64,000 nucleotides of DNA, from the NCBI GenBank assembly GCA_025059775.1, contig JANXCW010000003.1, positions 1-64,000 on the forward strand, given 5' to 3'. The stretch's first letter is position 1. Every line of letters starts with the position of its first letter. Under the pieces are notes generated by a model, which was not told where the DNA came from, searched no databases, and was given only the letters and a program-made list of their open reading frames with translations. Source of the DNA: Armatimonadota bacterium. Its GTDB lineage: Bacteria > Sysuimicrobiota > Sysuimicrobiia > Sysuimicrobiales > Sysuimicrobiaceae. The position numbers and the translations under genes are program-made. Positions 43,202-52,935 of the stretch are shown one piece after another.

Positions 43202-43985
43202 ACCGTACGGAGAGGGGGGGGAATCCCGCCATCTCCAGCGTGACCACATCCCCCCGTTGAACCGGTACGGCCCTTCCTAGGGAGCCGCTGAACACGATGT
43301 CGCCAGCCCGGATCTCCTCTCCGAACTCCGCCAGCTTGTTGGCGAGCCAGGCTACGCAGCGGGCCGGATGCCCTAGGGCTGCGGCGCCCAGGCCTTCCGT
43401 GGCCGCCCGGCCGTTGTGCCAGAGGATCATGCCCACCAGACGCAGGTCTGCCTCCCGCATCCGGCTCGACCACGGTCCGGTGACGAATCCCCCGAAGGAG
43501 GCGTTGTCCGCGATGGTATCCGTGATCTTGATCCGCCAGTCCGAGATGCGGGAGTCGATGATCTCGATTCCTGCGGTAACCGCCTCCGCGGCTGCCAGCA
43601 CATCCTGCAGGGTGACGTGCGGACCCCGGAGGGGCCGGCCCAGTAGGAACGCCACCTCCCCCTCCACCCGGGGCTGGAGGAAGAGGTCGTAGGGAACCTC
43701 CACCCGGCCGGCCTGGGGCGGGAAGTACCGGGAGCCCCACAGGCAACCGTAATCCGGCTCGTTCACGCCCAGCTGCGCCTGCATGGCGGCGCTCGTGAGC
43801 CCGATCTTCCGACCCACGATGCGCTCCCCGCGGGCGGTGCGCAGGCGCATCCAGTGCTGCTGCACCGCGTACGCCTCCGGGATCTGCACCAGCCCCGCCT
43901 CCTCGCTCAGGGGGGGAATAGGGCGGCGGTGGAGCAGGGCTTCCTCTAGTCGATGCGCGAGGACCTCTACCGACTGCTGAGGCAT
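43194..43985 (-). CDS. 2-keto-4-pentenoate hydratase (DmpE/MhpD-like)
   Basis: A 263-residue FAH-fold hydratase. IVGRKIGLTSAAMQAQLGVNEPDYG is the DmpE/MhpD signature, followed by PRVEGEVAFLLGRPL (metal Glu) and GIEIIDSRISDWRIKITDTIADNAS. It adds water to 2-oxopent-4-enoate to give 4-hydroxy-2-oxovalerate for the aldolase at 46151. ATG 43985 lies inside the end of the dehydrogenase gene (19-base overlap). Confidence 0.88.
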   Translation of the reverse strand: MPQQSVEVLAHRLEEALLHRRPIPPLSEEAGLVQIPEAYAVQQHWMRLRTARGERIVGRKIGLTSAAMQAQLGVNEPDYGCLWGSRYFPPQAGRVEVPYDLFLQPRVEGEVAFLLGRPLRGPHVTLQDVLAAAEAVTAGIEIIDSRISDWRIKITDTIADNASFGGFVTGPWSSRMREADLRLVGMILWHNGRAATEGLGAAALGHPARCVAWLANKLAEFGEEIRAGDIVFSGSLGRAVPVQRGDVVTLEMAGFPPLSVRFV

Positions 43986-45424
43986 ACGGTTTTCGCTTCC
44001 GTGTAGAACTCCAGGCTGTACTGAGCTCCCTCGCGGCCGATGCCGCTGTCCTTCATCCCCCCGAAGGGCACCCGCAGGTCCCGGACGAAGAAATCGTTCA
44101 CCCACACGGTCCCCACCTCAAGGGCGTTGGAGACCCGGATGGCCCTCCCCACGTCCCTGGTCTGCACCACCGCGCTGAGCCCGTAGTTGACCCCGTTCGC
44201 AATTTCGATGGCTTCCTCCTCGGTGTCGAAGGGCAGGACGGTGACCACGGGGCCGAAGACCTCCTCCTGGCAGATGCGGTCTGTGGGGCGCACCCCCGCG
44301 ATGACCGTGGGGTTGAGGAAGTTGCCCCGGTCGAAGGGGGCGGGAAGCGAGGGCCGGTCCCCGCCCAGGAGGATCTGAGCGCCCTGGGTCCTGGCCTCCT
44401 CCACATACCCCAGGACCCGCTGGAGGTGTTCCGGGGCGATCAGGGCGCCCAAGGTGGTCTGGGGATCCATGGGATCTCCGGGGCGCAGGCGTTCGCAGGC
44501 AGCCACGAAGCGGCCGAGAAAGGCCTCAAAGATGGGCCGCTCCACCAGCACCCGGGGACCTGCCAGGCAGAACTCCCCCTGGTTGAAGAAGCCCGCCCGG
44601 ACACTCACCTCCACCGCGCGGTCCAGGTCCACGTCCGCGAAGACGATGTTGGGGCCTTTGCCGCCCAGCTCGAAGCTGAGCCGCTTGAGCGTAGGGGCGG
44701 CGTTCTGCATGATGATGCGGCCCGTGGTGGTCTCCCCTGTAAAGGAGATGAGCCGCACCAGGGGATGCTTTGTGAGGAACTCCCCCGCGGAGTTGGGACC
44801 GAAGCCGTGTACCACGTTCAGTACACCCGGCGGAAGCCCTGCTTGGTGCGCGAGCTGTGCGAGCTTCCAGGCTCCGATGGGCGTCCACTCCGCGGGCTTG
44901 AGGACCACGGTATTCCCGAAGGCCAGGGCTGGTCCGATCTTCCAGGTCTCCAGCAGGAGCGGCACGTTCCAGGGCGTGATGAGGGCGGCCACGCCTACCG
45001 GCATCCGCTGCACGTAGTTCACGTACCCGTTGTCCATGAGGAAGGCTTCTGTTCCGTGGGTGACCGCGTAGTCCGCGAAGAACTCGATGTTGTTCGCCAC
45101 GCGGGCGATGTACACCGCGGGGTCGTTCTCCCGGACGGGGCGCCCCACGTCCCAGGTTTCGATCCGGCTCAGCTCCTCCGCGGCCTCTCGGATGGCGTTC
45201 GCGAAGGCCCGGAGGTACCTCCGACGTTCCACGGCGGGTAAGCGGCTCCAGTGCTTGAAGGCCTGATGGGCGGCCCGGATCGCGGCGTCCACCTCCTCCG
45301 CGGTGGCCTCCGGGGCCGTGCCGATCACCTCGTTCGTGGCGGGGTAGTACACCTCGAACCGGTTCTTTCCTCTGACGAACTCCCCGCCGATGTAGTGCTC
45401 CAGCTCGAAGAACGGTCGGCTCAT
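43967..45424 (-). CDS. 2-hydroxymuconate-semialdehyde-type aldehyde dehydrogenase
   Basis: A 485-residue NAD aldehyde dehydrogenase. ITPWNVPLLLETWKIGPALA, the LSFELGGKGPNIVFADVD Glu loop and catalytic Cys286 in NQGEFCLAGPRV are present. The region around the NAD site resembles the DmpC/XylG and HpaE group, enzymes that oxidise the semialdehyde formed by extradiol ring cleavage. The neighbours (decarboxylase, hydratase, aldolase, acylating dehydrogenase) make the 2-hydroxymuconate type most likely. ATG 45424 has AGGAGGGG upstream. Confidence 0.9.
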   Translation of the reverse strand: MSRPFFELEHYIGGEFVRGKNRFEVYYPATNEVIGTAPEATAEEVDAAIRAAHQAFKHWSRLPAVERRRYLRAFANAIREAAEELSRIETWDVGRPVRENDPAVYIARVANNIEFFADYAVTHGTEAFLMDNGYVNYVQRMPVGVAALITPWNVPLLLETWKIGPALAFGNTVVLKPAEWTPIGAWKLAQLAHQAGLPPGVLNVVHGFGPNSAGEFLTKHPLVRLISFTGETTTGRIIMQNAAPTLKRLSFELGGKGPNIVFADVDLDRAVEVSVRAGFFNQGEFCLAGPRVLVERPIFEAFLGRFVAACERLRPGDPMDPQTTLGALIAPEHLQRVLGYVEEARTQGAQILLGGDRPSLPAPFDRGNFLNPTVIAGVRPTDRICQEEVFGPVVTVLPFDTEEEAIEIANGVNYGLSAVVQTRDVGRAIRVSNALEVGTVWVNDFFVRDLRVPFGGMKDSGIGREGAQYSLEFYTEAKTVCLSSR

Positions 45425-45443
45425 CTCAGACCCCTCCTTTCCC

Positions 45444-46154
45444 CTAACCTTCCAGGACCGTGAGCAGCAGCCGGTCTTCCCCCACCACCTCCACAACCCC
45501 TGGCTCCGCGGGAACCGCGGCCGCGGGCGAACCTAGGAACACCACCTGCCCCGCGCACAGCCCGCCTACCCGGTCCGCAAGCCAGCACAGCCGCAGGGCG
45601 GGATCCCCAAGGGCTTCCACCCGCCCCTCCGTCCGGAGGGCTCCGTTGACGTACAGGCGCAGCGTCTCAGGGGGCCGCTCTCCGAGCAGGACTTCTCCCA
45701 GCACGAACCCACCGCCCGAAGCGTTGTCCGCCACCACCTCCGCCGCGGTGAAGCGGTAGTCCTGCCAGACGCTGTCCAGGATGTCCAACCCCAAGAACCA
45801 GCCGCCCATGGCCTTCCGGGCGGCTCCCGGAGAGCTCCCGGGAGGAAGGTCCTGCCGGAGGATGGTGGCGAGTTCCGGTTCCAGGCGGGGCTGGATGAAT
45901 CGGTGGAGAGGGACCGTGTGCTCGAGCAGCATGTCCGCGCAGATGCGTCCGTAGATGGGTTCCGGAATCCCCATCTGGCGTTGCTTTGCCTCGCTCAGCA
46001 GGCCCAGCTTGAATCCCCGCAGAACCCGACCCTCGCACAGGGCCTGCTGGATCCGGTAGGCCACCGCGAGGTCCAGCTGTACCCCGACGCTAGGTAGAGA
46101 AGTGCGGTGCTGCCGGGCCTTGCGGATCTCCTCCCGCAGCTGCGTCTCCGTCAT
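45444..46154 (-). CDS. 4-oxalocrotonate decarboxylase-like protein (DmpH type)
   Basis: A 236-residue protein of the same FAH-related hydratase/decarboxylase family as 43194. [25 protein letters not shown] is closer to the DmpH pattern (K-x-GLxSxAK-x-QMG-x-x-PIYG) than to the hydratase, followed by [25 protein letters not shown]. DmpE and DmpH proteins form a complex, and both are present here. The start overlaps the aldolase stop by four bases. Confidence 0.8.
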   Translation of the reverse strand: MTETQLREEIRKARQHRTSLPSVGVQLDLAVAYRIQQALCEGRVLRGFKLGLLSEAKQRQMGIPEPIYGRICADMLLEHTVPLHRFIQPRLEPELATILRQDLPPGSSPGAARKAMGGWFLGLDILDSVWQDYRFTAAEVVADNASGGGFVLGEVLLGERPPETLRLYVNGALRTEGRVEALGDPALRLCWLADRVGGLCAGQVVFLGSPAAAVPAEPGVVEVVGEDRLLLTVLEG

Positions 46155-47203
46155 CCCCCTACCGCCGCCTGCTCTCGGGCGCGCACCAGGTCCAGGGCCA
46201 CGTCCAAGATCCAGTCCTCCTGTCCCGCTACGGCCTTGCGCCGCCCCAGTTCCACCAGGATCTCCCGAGGGTCGATCCCGAGGCGCTCTCCAATGCGCCG
46301 GGCATGCAGGAGGAAGGTGGAGTACACCCCCGCGTACCCGATGGTGACCGCATCCCGGTCCGGGAAGGGCTGGAAGGGCATCATGGGCGCCAGAATGAAC
46401 TCCGCGGTGTCCATGAGCTTGAAGACATCCAGGCCGGGGTTGATCCCGGCCTTGTCCAGTACCGCGGCCAGCACCTCCGTGGCCGCGTTTCCCGCTCCCG
46501 CCCCGCATCCCCGTAGGCAGGCGTCCACTTGGTCTGCGCCCGCCTCGATGGCCGCGAGGGTGTTCCCGATGGCCAGACCCAGATTGTTGTGTGCGTGGAA
46601 GCCCACCTGCACCCGGAGGGCCTGCTTGAGAGCCCGGACCGCGCCCGCGGCCTCCCAGGGGAGCATAGCACCCGCGGAGTCCACCACGTACACGCAGTCC
46701 GCCCCGTAGGACTCCATGAGGAGGGCCTGCTCCGCCAGAACCTCCGGAGGCCGCATGTGGGCCATCATGAGGAAGCCCACGGTCTCCATCCCCAGTTCCT
46801 TCGCGAGTCCGAAGTGCTGCTCGGAGATGTCCGCCTCCGTGCACTGGGTGGCGATGCGGGCGATGGTGGCGCCGCGGCGGACCGCCTCCTTGAGCTCGTG
46901 CCGGGTGCCGATCCCGGGCAGGAGCAGCACCGCGATGCGGGCCCGCTGGACCGCGGAGGCGGCCTCCTCCACCAGATCCAGATCCGACACCCGGGAGAAT
47001 CCGTACTGGATGCTCGATCCCGCGAGCCCGTCCCCGTGGCTCACCTCGATCACGGGGACTCCGGCTTCGTCCAGGGCCGCGGCGATCCTGTGCACCTGCT
47101 CCCGGGTGAACTGGTGCCGGAAGGCGTGCGAACCGTCCCGCAGGGTGGTGTCCGTCACCCGGGGGGGCTTCAAGGGGGGCCTCGTGGTTCCTGTGGCGCT
47201 CAT
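46151..47203 (-). CDS. dmpG: 4-hydroxy-2-oxovalerate aldolase
   Basis: A 350-residue DmpG/MhpE aldolase. [18 protein letters not shown] carries the catalytic Arg-Asp (TTLRDG), and [24 protein letters not shown] the metal-binding Hx[19 protein letters not shown] and the C-terminal communication domain for the dehydrogenase are present. It splits 4-hydroxy-2-oxoacids to pyruvate and an aldehyde that is channelled to DmpF, whose gene overlaps it by four bases. Confidence 0.96.
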   Translation of the reverse strand: MSATGTTRPPLKPPRVTDTTLRDGSHAFRHQFTREQVHRIAAALDEAGVPVIEVSHGDGLAGSSIQYGFSRVSDLDLVEEAASAVQRARIAVLLLPGIGTRHELKEAVRRGATIARIATQCTEADISEQHFGLAKELGMETVGFLMMAHMRPPEVLAEQALLMESYGADCVYVVDSAGAMLPWEAAGAVRALKQALRVQVGFHAHNNLGLAIGNTLAAIEAGADQVDACLRGCGAGAGNAATEVLAAVLDKAGINPGLDVFKLMDTAEFILAPMMPFQPFPDRDAVTIGYAGVYSTFLLHARRIGERLGIDPREILVELGRRKAVAGQEDWILDVALDLVRAREQAAVGG

Positions 47204-48117
47204 ACCGCTACCCTCGCGAGCATGTGCTGGGCGATGAGTTCCCCCACCCGCCGGGCCGCGGAGGTCATGATGTCCAGGTTGCCCGCGTAGGTGGGGAGGA
47301 AGTCCCCCGCCCCTTCGATCTCCAGGAGCATGGCGATCACCGTCCGCTCGCCCCAAGGAGTCTCCCGGCGGTCGAAGTGCACGGGGTTCTTGAGCCGGTA
47401 ACCGGGCACGTACCGCTGGACCTCCGCCACCATCCGCTCCACGGACTCCCGGATGGCCTGAGGGTCGATCTCCTCCGACGCGGGGATGCAGTAGATGGTG
47501 TTCCGCATGATGATGGGAGGCTCCGCGGGGTTTAGGATGATGATGGCCTTGCCCTTCGCGGCCTTCCCCAGGACCTCGAGACCCCGGGCGGTGGTGGAGG
47601 TGAACTCGTCAATGTTCTGTCGGGTTCCGGGCCCCGCGGAGCGGCTCGCCACCGTGGAGACGATCTCCGCGTATTGCACGGGCGTGATCCGGCTCACCGC
47701 ATAGACGAGGGGGATGGTGGCCTGCCCCCCACAGGTGATGAGGTTCACGTTGGGCGCGTCCACGTGCTCCCCGAAGTTCACGGGAGGGACCACGTAGGGA
47801 CCCACGGCGGCCGGGGTGAGATCCACCGCCAACTTTCCTGCCTCCCGGAGCATCTTGGCGTGGCGGACGTGGGCCTTGGCGCTGGTGGCATCGAAGACAA
47901 TGCGGATCTCAGGATCCTCCAGCACCGCACGGATCCCCTCCACGCTCGTGCGGATTCCCAAGGATCTCGCCCGCGCGAGCCCCTCGGAGGCGGGGTCGAT
48001 CCCCGCCACCAGCACGAGCTCCATGGGGCCCGGGTTCTTAATGATCTTGTACATGAGGTCGGTCCCGATGTTTCCGGACCCCAGGATGGCCACCTTCACC
48101 CGCCCGTCCTGCGGCAT
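47200..48117 (-). CDS. dmpF: Acetaldehyde dehydrogenase (acetylating)
   Basis: A 305-residue DmpF/MhpF enzyme that makes acetyl-CoA from acetaldehyde, NAD and CoA in complex with the aldolase. [18 protein letters not shown] is the NAD site and [18 protein letters not shown] holds the catalytic Cys. The start at ATG 48117 matches the family N-terminus; ATG 48180 would add 21 residues and lie only five bases from the probable -10 box. It is first gene of the lower meta-cleavage operon on this strand. Confidence 0.95.
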   Translation of the reverse strand: MPQDGRVKVAILGSGNIGTDLMYKIIKNPGPMELVLVAGIDPASEGLARARSLGIRTSVEGIRAVLEDPEIRIVFDATSAKAHVRHAKMLREAGKLAVDLTPAAVGPYVVPPVNFGEHVDAPNVNLITCGGQATIPLVYAVSRITPVQYAEIVSTVASRSAGPGTRQNIDEFTSTTARGLEVLGKAAKGKAIIILNPAEPPIIMRNTIYCIPASEEIDPQAIRESVERMVAEVQRYVPGYRLKNPVHFDRRETPWGERTVIAMLLEIEGAGDFLPTYAGNLDIMTSAARRVGELIAQHMLARVAV

Positions 48118-48185
48118 CCTCTGCTCCCCCTCTCCGATCTGGTAGGCGGGATCGCTGACTTTCGTCCGATCCCACGCCATGTTCT

Positions 48186-48214
48186 ATTCTAACCGCTCTA
48201 ACCACAATGCCCAA
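48186..48214 (-). promoter_or_regulatory. Probable sigma70 promoter of the lower meta-cleavage operon
   Basis: On the minus strand TTGGGC (48214-48209), a 17-base spacer and TAGAAT (48191-48186) precede dmpF by about 70 bases. The -10 matches the consensus at five of six positions; the -35 is weak. The 185-base gap between the divergent genes is the only place for promoters of both operons. Confidence 0.5.
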
Positions 48215-48364
48215 GAAGGGGGAAATCAGTCTTCGGAGGCCGTGCCGGATGGGCGTCCCGTGGAGATTGAGCGGTTGGGTAAGGCTCCCCTAACTTTGAG
48301 GAGGGCAGGAAGCCTGGATCGAAGGACTCCGGCGCTGGAATCCCACCAGGGAGGTCAGACTGCG

Positions 48365-49576
48365 ATGCGGAGAAAGGGGGCGGTGTTCACAGGGCTGGTG
48401 GTGCTGGTTTGTGTGAGCCTGTCTGTGGCCGGGGCCGGCACCGCGGCCCCCCAGGCCACGATCCGCCTGGGGACGGTGATCCCGCTCACAGGCCGGTTCG
48501 CCTCCGGGGGCGCTCAGGTGCGGGCGGGGTACGAGCTGGCGGTGGAGGACATCAATGCCCGCGGGGGAGTCCAGGTGGGGGGTCAGAGGCTACGGCTGGA
48601 GCTGGTGATGCTGGATGACGAGAGCGACCCCACCAAGACCGTGAGCCGGATGGAGGCTTTGGCGCAGCAGGGGATCGCCGCGTACCTGGGAGGGTTCGGG
48701 AGCGACCTGCATGCGGCCGCGGCCGCGGTGGCGGAGAAGAACCGCATCCCGTACTGCGGGGTGGCGTTCGCCCTGTGGAGCATCCACCAGCGGGGCTACC
48801 GGTACCTCTTCTCCCCGTTCCCCAAGTCGCCGGATATGGCCATCGAGACATACCGGATGCTCAACAGCTATCTCCCCTCCGACCAGCGACCCCGGCGGGT
48901 GGCCATCTTCGCGGAACGGACGGACTGGGGCCGGGAGATGGCCTCCCTGTGGTCGGTGCGGTCCACGGAGTTCGGCTATCAGGTGGTGTTCCGGGGGGAG
49001 TACACCGTGGGCACCCGGGACATGAGCGACCTGATCCTGCGGGCCAAGGCCGCGGGCGCGGAGCTGGTCCTCGGGGTTCCCACCCCGCCGGACGGCATCA
49101 CCATGGTCCGTCAGATGAAGGAGCTTGACTTTAACCCCAAGGCGTACCTGTTGATCCGGGCTCCGGACGCTGTCGCCTGGAGCCAGAGCTTGGGCAAGGA
49201 CGGGGATTATACCCTGCTCATCCCGGGATGGCACTACGCGGTGAAGTTTCCCGGAGCCCCGGAGCTGAACGCGAAGCACCAGCAGAGGTTCGGCCGGCCG
49301 GCGGATGTCATCGTGGGACCTGCCTACGCCTGTGTGCAGGTGGTGGTGGACGCCATCCGACGGGCGGGAAGCCTCGATCATGAGAAGATCCGGGACGCCA
49401 TGGCCGCCACGAACCTCACGACCGTGGTGGGACCCGTGCGGTTCCGGCCGGATGGCACAAGCCCTGTGCGGGTGATCATCGTACAGTGGCAGGGCGGACG
49501 GCAGGAGCTGGTGTGGCCCCGGGAGTTCGCCACGGCCCGCTTCGTGTATCCGGCTCCGCCCTTCCGCAGCCGGTGA
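48365..49576 (+). CDS. Liv-type ABC substrate-binding protein (Peripla_BP_6)
   Basis: A 403-residue periplasmic protein with a signal peptide (about 1-30). IRLGTVIPLTGRFASGGAQVRAGYELAVEDINARGGV and LELVMLDDESDPTKTVSRMEALA are the family start, and the two-lobe fold continues to the end. ATG 48365 lies about eight bases after GGAGG. It heads the five-gene importer 48365-52850. The ligand could be an amino acid or an aromatic or acyl acid; the flanking ring-cleavage genes favour the latter. Confidence 0.9.
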   Translation: MRRKGAVFTGLVVLVCVSLSVAGAGTAAPQATIRLGTVIPLTGRFASGGAQVRAGYELAVEDINARGGVQVGGQRLRLELVMLDDESDPTKTVSRMEALAQQGIAAYLGGFGSDLHAAAAAVAEKNRIPYCGVAFALWSIHQRGYRYLFSPFPKSPDMAIETYRMLNSYLPSDQRPRRVAIFAERTDWGREMASLWSVRSTEFGYQVVFRGEYTVGTRDMSDLILRAKAAGAELVLGVPTPPDGITMVRQMKELDFNPKAYLLIRAPDAVAWSQSLGKDGDYTLLIPGWHYAVKFPGAPELNAKHQQRFGRPADVIVGPAYACVQVVVDAIRRAGSLDHEKIRDAMAATNLTTVVGPVRFRPDGTSPVRVIIVQWQGGRQELVWPREFATARFVYPAPPFRSR

Positions 49577-50310
49577 TGCCCTTGGGTCAGCCCCTCCTGG
49601 AGGTCCGCGGACTGTGGAAGGCGTTTGGAGGGGTGCAGGCGGTTCGGGACCTCACCTTCCACGTGGAGGAAGGGGAAATCTTCGGGCTGCTTGGCCCGAA
49701 CGGATCGGGCAAGACCACGGTGTTCAGCTTGGTGGCGGGTACCCTGCGCCCGGACCGAGGGGACATCCGGTTCCAGGGAATCCCCCTCAACGGAGTACCG
49801 GCCCACCGTCGGGCTACGCTGGGAATCGCCCGGACCTTTCAGCTTGTCCGTAGCCTCCACCACCTCTCCACGCTGGATAACGTGGCGGTAGCCCGCCTGT
49901 ACGGCGCCCAACCCGCCTCCTCCATCTCCATCGCCCGCAGGGAAGCGGAAGAGCTCCTGAACTTGGTGGGACTGCATGGGAAGGCGTTCCTCCCCGCAGG
50001 GCAGCTGAACCTCGCGGAGCGACGGCGCCTGGAGGTCGCTCGGGTCCTGGCCATCCGGCCCCGGCTTCTGCTCCTGGATGAGCCCTTCGCGGGGCTCAAC
50101 CCGGAAGAAGTCCAGGCGGAGATCCTCCTGTTCCAGCGGCTCCGGGCGGAGGGGCTCACCCTCGTGCTGGTGGAGCACAACGTGTCCGCGGTGCGGGCCT
50201 TGTGTGGCCGGGTGGCGTTCCTGAACTCCGGGGAGAAGATCGCGGAAGGTTCCTGTGAGGAGGTCCTCAGCCACCCCCGGGTGGTGGACATCTATCTGGG
50301 CCGGGGATGA
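49576..50310 (+). CDS. livG: Liv-type ABC ATPase LivG
   Basis: A 244-residue ATPase with Walker A GPNGSGKTT (about residue 40), Walker B RLLLLDEPFAGLNPEEV and the LivG end VEHNVSAVRALCGRVAFLN. The signature region reads LNLAERRRLEVARVLA in place of LSGGQ, a variation seen in LivG proteins. ATG 49576 shares one base with the binding-protein stop. Confidence 0.92.
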   Translation: MPLGQPLLEVRGLWKAFGGVQAVRDLTFHVEEGEIFGLLGPNGSGKTTVFSLVAGTLRPDRGDIRFQGIPLNGVPAHRRATLGIARTFQLVRSLHHLSTLDNVAVARLYGAQPASSISIARREAEELLNLVGLHGKAFLPAGQLNLAERRRLEVARVLAIRPRLLLLDEPFAGLNPEEVQAEILLFQRLRAEGLTLVLVEHNVSAVRALCGRVAFLNSGEKIAEGSCEEVLSHPRVVDIYLGRG

Positions 50311-50314
50311 TCCC

Positions 50315-51028
50315 GTGATCCCCCTGCTGGAGGTCCGGAACCTGGAGGCCGCCTACGGAGATGCGCAGGTATTGTGGGGGGTAAACTGGCAGGTGGCTCC
50401 CGGGGAGGTGGTGGCGGTGGTAGGCCCCAACGGCGCGGGCAAGAGCACCGCCCTCCGGGCCATCATGGGACTCGTGCGGCTCCTCCGGGGCGAAGTGTGG
50501 TTCGAGGGGGAGCGCCTGGATGGGAAGCCCCCAGAGGCGGTGGTGGAGCGGGGCATTGCCATGGTTCCGGAGGGCCGTCGGCTGTTTGGCCACATGACGG
50601 TCCTCGAGAACCTGTGGATGGGGGGCTACGCGGCCCGGGCCAGGGCCCACCGGACGCGGACCCTAGAGGAAGTCTTCGACCTGTTCCCCATCCTCGCGGA
50701 GCGCAGACATCAGCTGGCGGGGACCCTCTCCGGCGGTCAGCAGCAGATGCTGGCCATTGCCCGGGCCCTCATGAGCCGGCCGCGGCTGCTGCTCCTGGAT
50801 GAACCCTCCCTGGGCCTGGCGCCCAGGGTGGTGCAGCAGGTGTACGAAGCCCTTCACCGCATCGTGCGGGAGGGCGTCACGGTGGTGGTGGTGGAGCAGA
50901 ACGTGTTTCCCGTGCTGGAGCACGCCTCGCGGGGATACGTGATGGCGCAGGGAAGGGTGGTCCTGGAAGGGGACGCCCGGAGGCTGTTGGAGGCGGAAGA
51001 AGTACGGCGTTCCTACGTGGGGGCCTAG
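50315..51028 (+). CDS. livF: Liv-type ABC ATPase LivF
   Basis: A 237-residue ATPase with Walker A GPNGAGKSTALRAIMGL, signature LSGGQQQMLAIARALM, Walker B RLLLLDEPSLGLAPRVV and VVEQNVFPVLEHASRGYVM, all typical of LivF. The start is GTG 50315, four bases after livG; the next gene overlaps its stop by one base. Confidence 0.93.
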   Translation: MIPLLEVRNLEAAYGDAQVLWGVNWQVAPGEVVAVVGPNGAGKSTALRAIMGLVRLLRGEVWFEGERLDGKPPEAVVERGIAMVPEGRRLFGHMTVLENLWMGGYAARARAHRTRTLEEVFDLFPILAERRHQLAGTLSGGQQQMLAIARALMSRPRLLLLDEPSLGLAPRVVQQVYEALHRIVREGVTVVVVEQNVFPVLEHASRGYVMAQGRVVLEGDARRLLEAEEVRRSYVGA

Positions 51029-51903
51029 TGGAGATCTGGCTGCAGAACCTCGTCTTCGGGGCCCTCGTGGGGGGGCTGTACGGGCTTGCCGCGGTGGGAC
51101 TCGCCCTGGTGTTCGGCGTGCTGCGGATGTTGAACGTCTCCCATGGGGAGCTCCTGATGTTGGGGGGGTACGCCACCTTCTGGGCTTTCTCCCTGTGGGG
51201 GGTGGATCCCTTCGCCTCCGTCCTGATCACGGGACCGCTTCTGTTCGGCGTGGGGGTGGTGCTCTACCAGACGCTCTTCGGCCGGCTGATCCGGCTCCAG
51301 GAAGAGGCGAAAATCCAGCTGTCCATTCTCCTCGGATTCGGCCTTGCCCTCGTGCTCCACGCCCTCGCCATCTTCGCGTGGACCGCGGATGAACGGGCGG
51401 TGACCACCGGCTATGCGGGACGTGTGATCCCCCTGGGGCCCGTAGTGATCCCTTTGACGCGGGTGTGGGGCCTCGGGGTGGCGTTTGCGGCGCTCGCTGG
51501 ACTCCACCTCTTCCTGCACTGGACGGATCTAGGGCGGGCCATCCGGGCCACCGCGGAGGACTGGGAGGCGGCGAGCCTCATGGGAGTGCCCGTACGCCAG
51601 GTCTACCGCACCGCGTTCGCCCTGGGGAGTGCCCTCGCGGGCGTGGCAGGCGCTCTCGTCACGGTGTCCGATGCCATCAGCCCGGCCATCGGTCTGGGCT
51701 GGACCCTCAAGGCCCTCATCGTGGTGGTCCTCGCGGGCCTGGGGAGCATGTTCGGGACCTTCGTGGCGGGCATCCTGCTGGGGATGGCGGAATCCGCAGC
51801 CGCCTTCGCCCTCGGCGGGGTGTTCCGGGAGGTGGTGGGATTGGTGCTCTTCCTCGTGATCCTCCTCCTCCGGCCGCAGGGTCTGTTCGGGAGGGGCCCG
51901 TGA
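51028..51903 (+). CDS. livH: Liv-type ABC permease LivH
   Basis: A 291-residue membrane protein with about eight segments. ALVGGLYGLAAVGLALVFGVLRMLNVSHGELLMLGGY is the LivH hallmark (N-x-x-HGE), and AIRATAEDWEAASLMGVPV the ATPase contact loop. The start is GTG 51028 (TAGTG overlap). Confidence 0.93.
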   Translation: MEIWLQNLVFGALVGGLYGLAAVGLALVFGVLRMLNVSHGELLMLGGYATFWAFSLWGVDPFASVLITGPLLFGVGVVLYQTLFGRLIRLQEEAKIQLSILLGFGLALVLHALAIFAWTADERAVTTGYAGRVIPLGPVVIPLTRVWGLGVAFAALAGLHLFLHWTDLGRAIRATAEDWEAASLMGVPVRQVYRTAFALGSALAGVAGALVTVSDAISPAIGLGWTLKALIVVVLAGLGSMFGTFVAGILLGMAESAAAFALGGVFREVVGLVLFLVILLLRPQGLFGRGP

Positions 51904-52850
51904 GGCGGGCGGGCGCGGTGGCGGGCGGGATAGCGCTCGTGGTCCTGCCGTTAGTGCTTCAGGAGTCCGCGGTGGTGAATTGGGCGTTCCTCGTGCTTCT
52001 CTCCGTGACCCTGGCCCAGTCCTGGAACCTCCTGGGAGGCTTCGGTGGGCAGGTCAACCTGGGACTGGCGGCCTTCTTCGGCATCGGGGCTCTTCTGACC
52101 CGCACCCTTTGGCTGGAAGGGGTTCCGGTCGGCATGGCCCTGGTCGCGGGATGCGCCGGCAGCGTGCTGGCCGGCTTGCTCGTAGGAGCCCCCTCTCTCC
52201 GCCTCCGGGGGCCGTACTTCGCCATCGGAACCCTCGCCATGGCGGAGATCCTGCGCATCGTGGTCGCCACTACCCTGCCGGAGGTCTCCGCACTCCCCTC
52301 CCGGGCCATCGCCACCTACCACCTCCTTCCCCGCTACTACCTCATCCTCCTCGTGGCGGCCGCGGCCACCCTGGCCGCTTGGTGGCTCTCCCGTGCCAGG
52401 TTCGGACTTGGGCTGGTGGCGGTGCGGGAGGACGAACTGGTGGCGGAGAGCGTGGGGATAAACGCCTTCCGCCACAAGCTCCTCGCCTTCCTGTTGAGCG
52501 CGGGGTTCGCAGGAGCTACGGGCGGTGCGTTCGGCTACTACCACCCCAGCTTCTACCCGCAGTTTGCCTTCAGCCCCGTGTGGACCTTCGATAGCGTGCT
52601 GATGGTGTTCCTGGGAGGCATCGGGACCGTATGGGGGCCCGTGTTGGGGGCGGCGTTCTTCGTAACCGTTCGGGAGGTGCTAGCCCTGGGGCTTGCGGAG
52701 GTCCATGTGCTCGTGTTCGGATTTCTCTTCATCCTGGTGGTCCTGTTGCTTCCCGGGGGGTTGGTAGAGATCGGGCGGAGCCTGCGCCGCTTTGCCCCCG
52801 GCCGTGCGGCCCCCGGGCGTCACCCGGCAGATCTGGTGGGAGGGATCTAG
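51900..52850 (+). CDS. livM: Liv-type ABC permease LivM
   Basis: A 316-residue membrane protein. LAQSWNLLGGFGGQVNLGLAAFFGIGAL is the LivM hallmark; AVREDELVAESVGINAFRHKLLAFLLSA is the ATPase contact region. GTG 51900 overlaps the livH stop. It completes the first Liv system. Confidence 0.93.
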   Translation: MRRAGAVAGGIALVVLPLVLQESAVVNWAFLVLLSVTLAQSWNLLGGFGGQVNLGLAAFFGIGALLTRTLWLEGVPVGMALVAGCAGSVLAGLLVGAPSLRLRGPYFAIGTLAMAEILRIVVATTLPEVSALPSRAIATYHLLPRYYLILLVAAAATLAAWWLSRARFGLGLVAVREDELVAESVGINAFRHKLLAFLLSAGFAGATGGAFGYYHPSFYPQFAFSPVWTFDSVLMVFLGGIGTVWGPVLGAAFFVTVREVLALGLAEVHVLVFGFLFILVVLLLPGGLVEIGRSLRRFAPGRAAPGRHPADLVGGI

Positions 52851-52887
52851 GGTTTTCCGAAAGCCGCGCGTGTTGCGGGGATTCCCG

Positions 52888-52907
52888 TTTATACTATTTT
52901 ATACTAT
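52888..52907 (+). promoter_or_regulatory. Tandem 10-base AT-rich repeat with two phased TATACT boxes
   Basis: TTTATACTAT occurs twice back to back (52888-52897, 52898-52907), giving two -10-like TATACT hexamers exactly ten bases apart in otherwise GC-rich DNA. It lies 28 bases before the second Liv binding-protein gene. TTGCGG (52873-52878) is a weak -35 candidate but the spacing to either TATACT is not ideal. It is probably the promoter of the second Liv operon. Confidence 0.55.
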
Positions 52908-52935
52908 GTGCGGATCCCACGGGAGGTGAGGGAGA

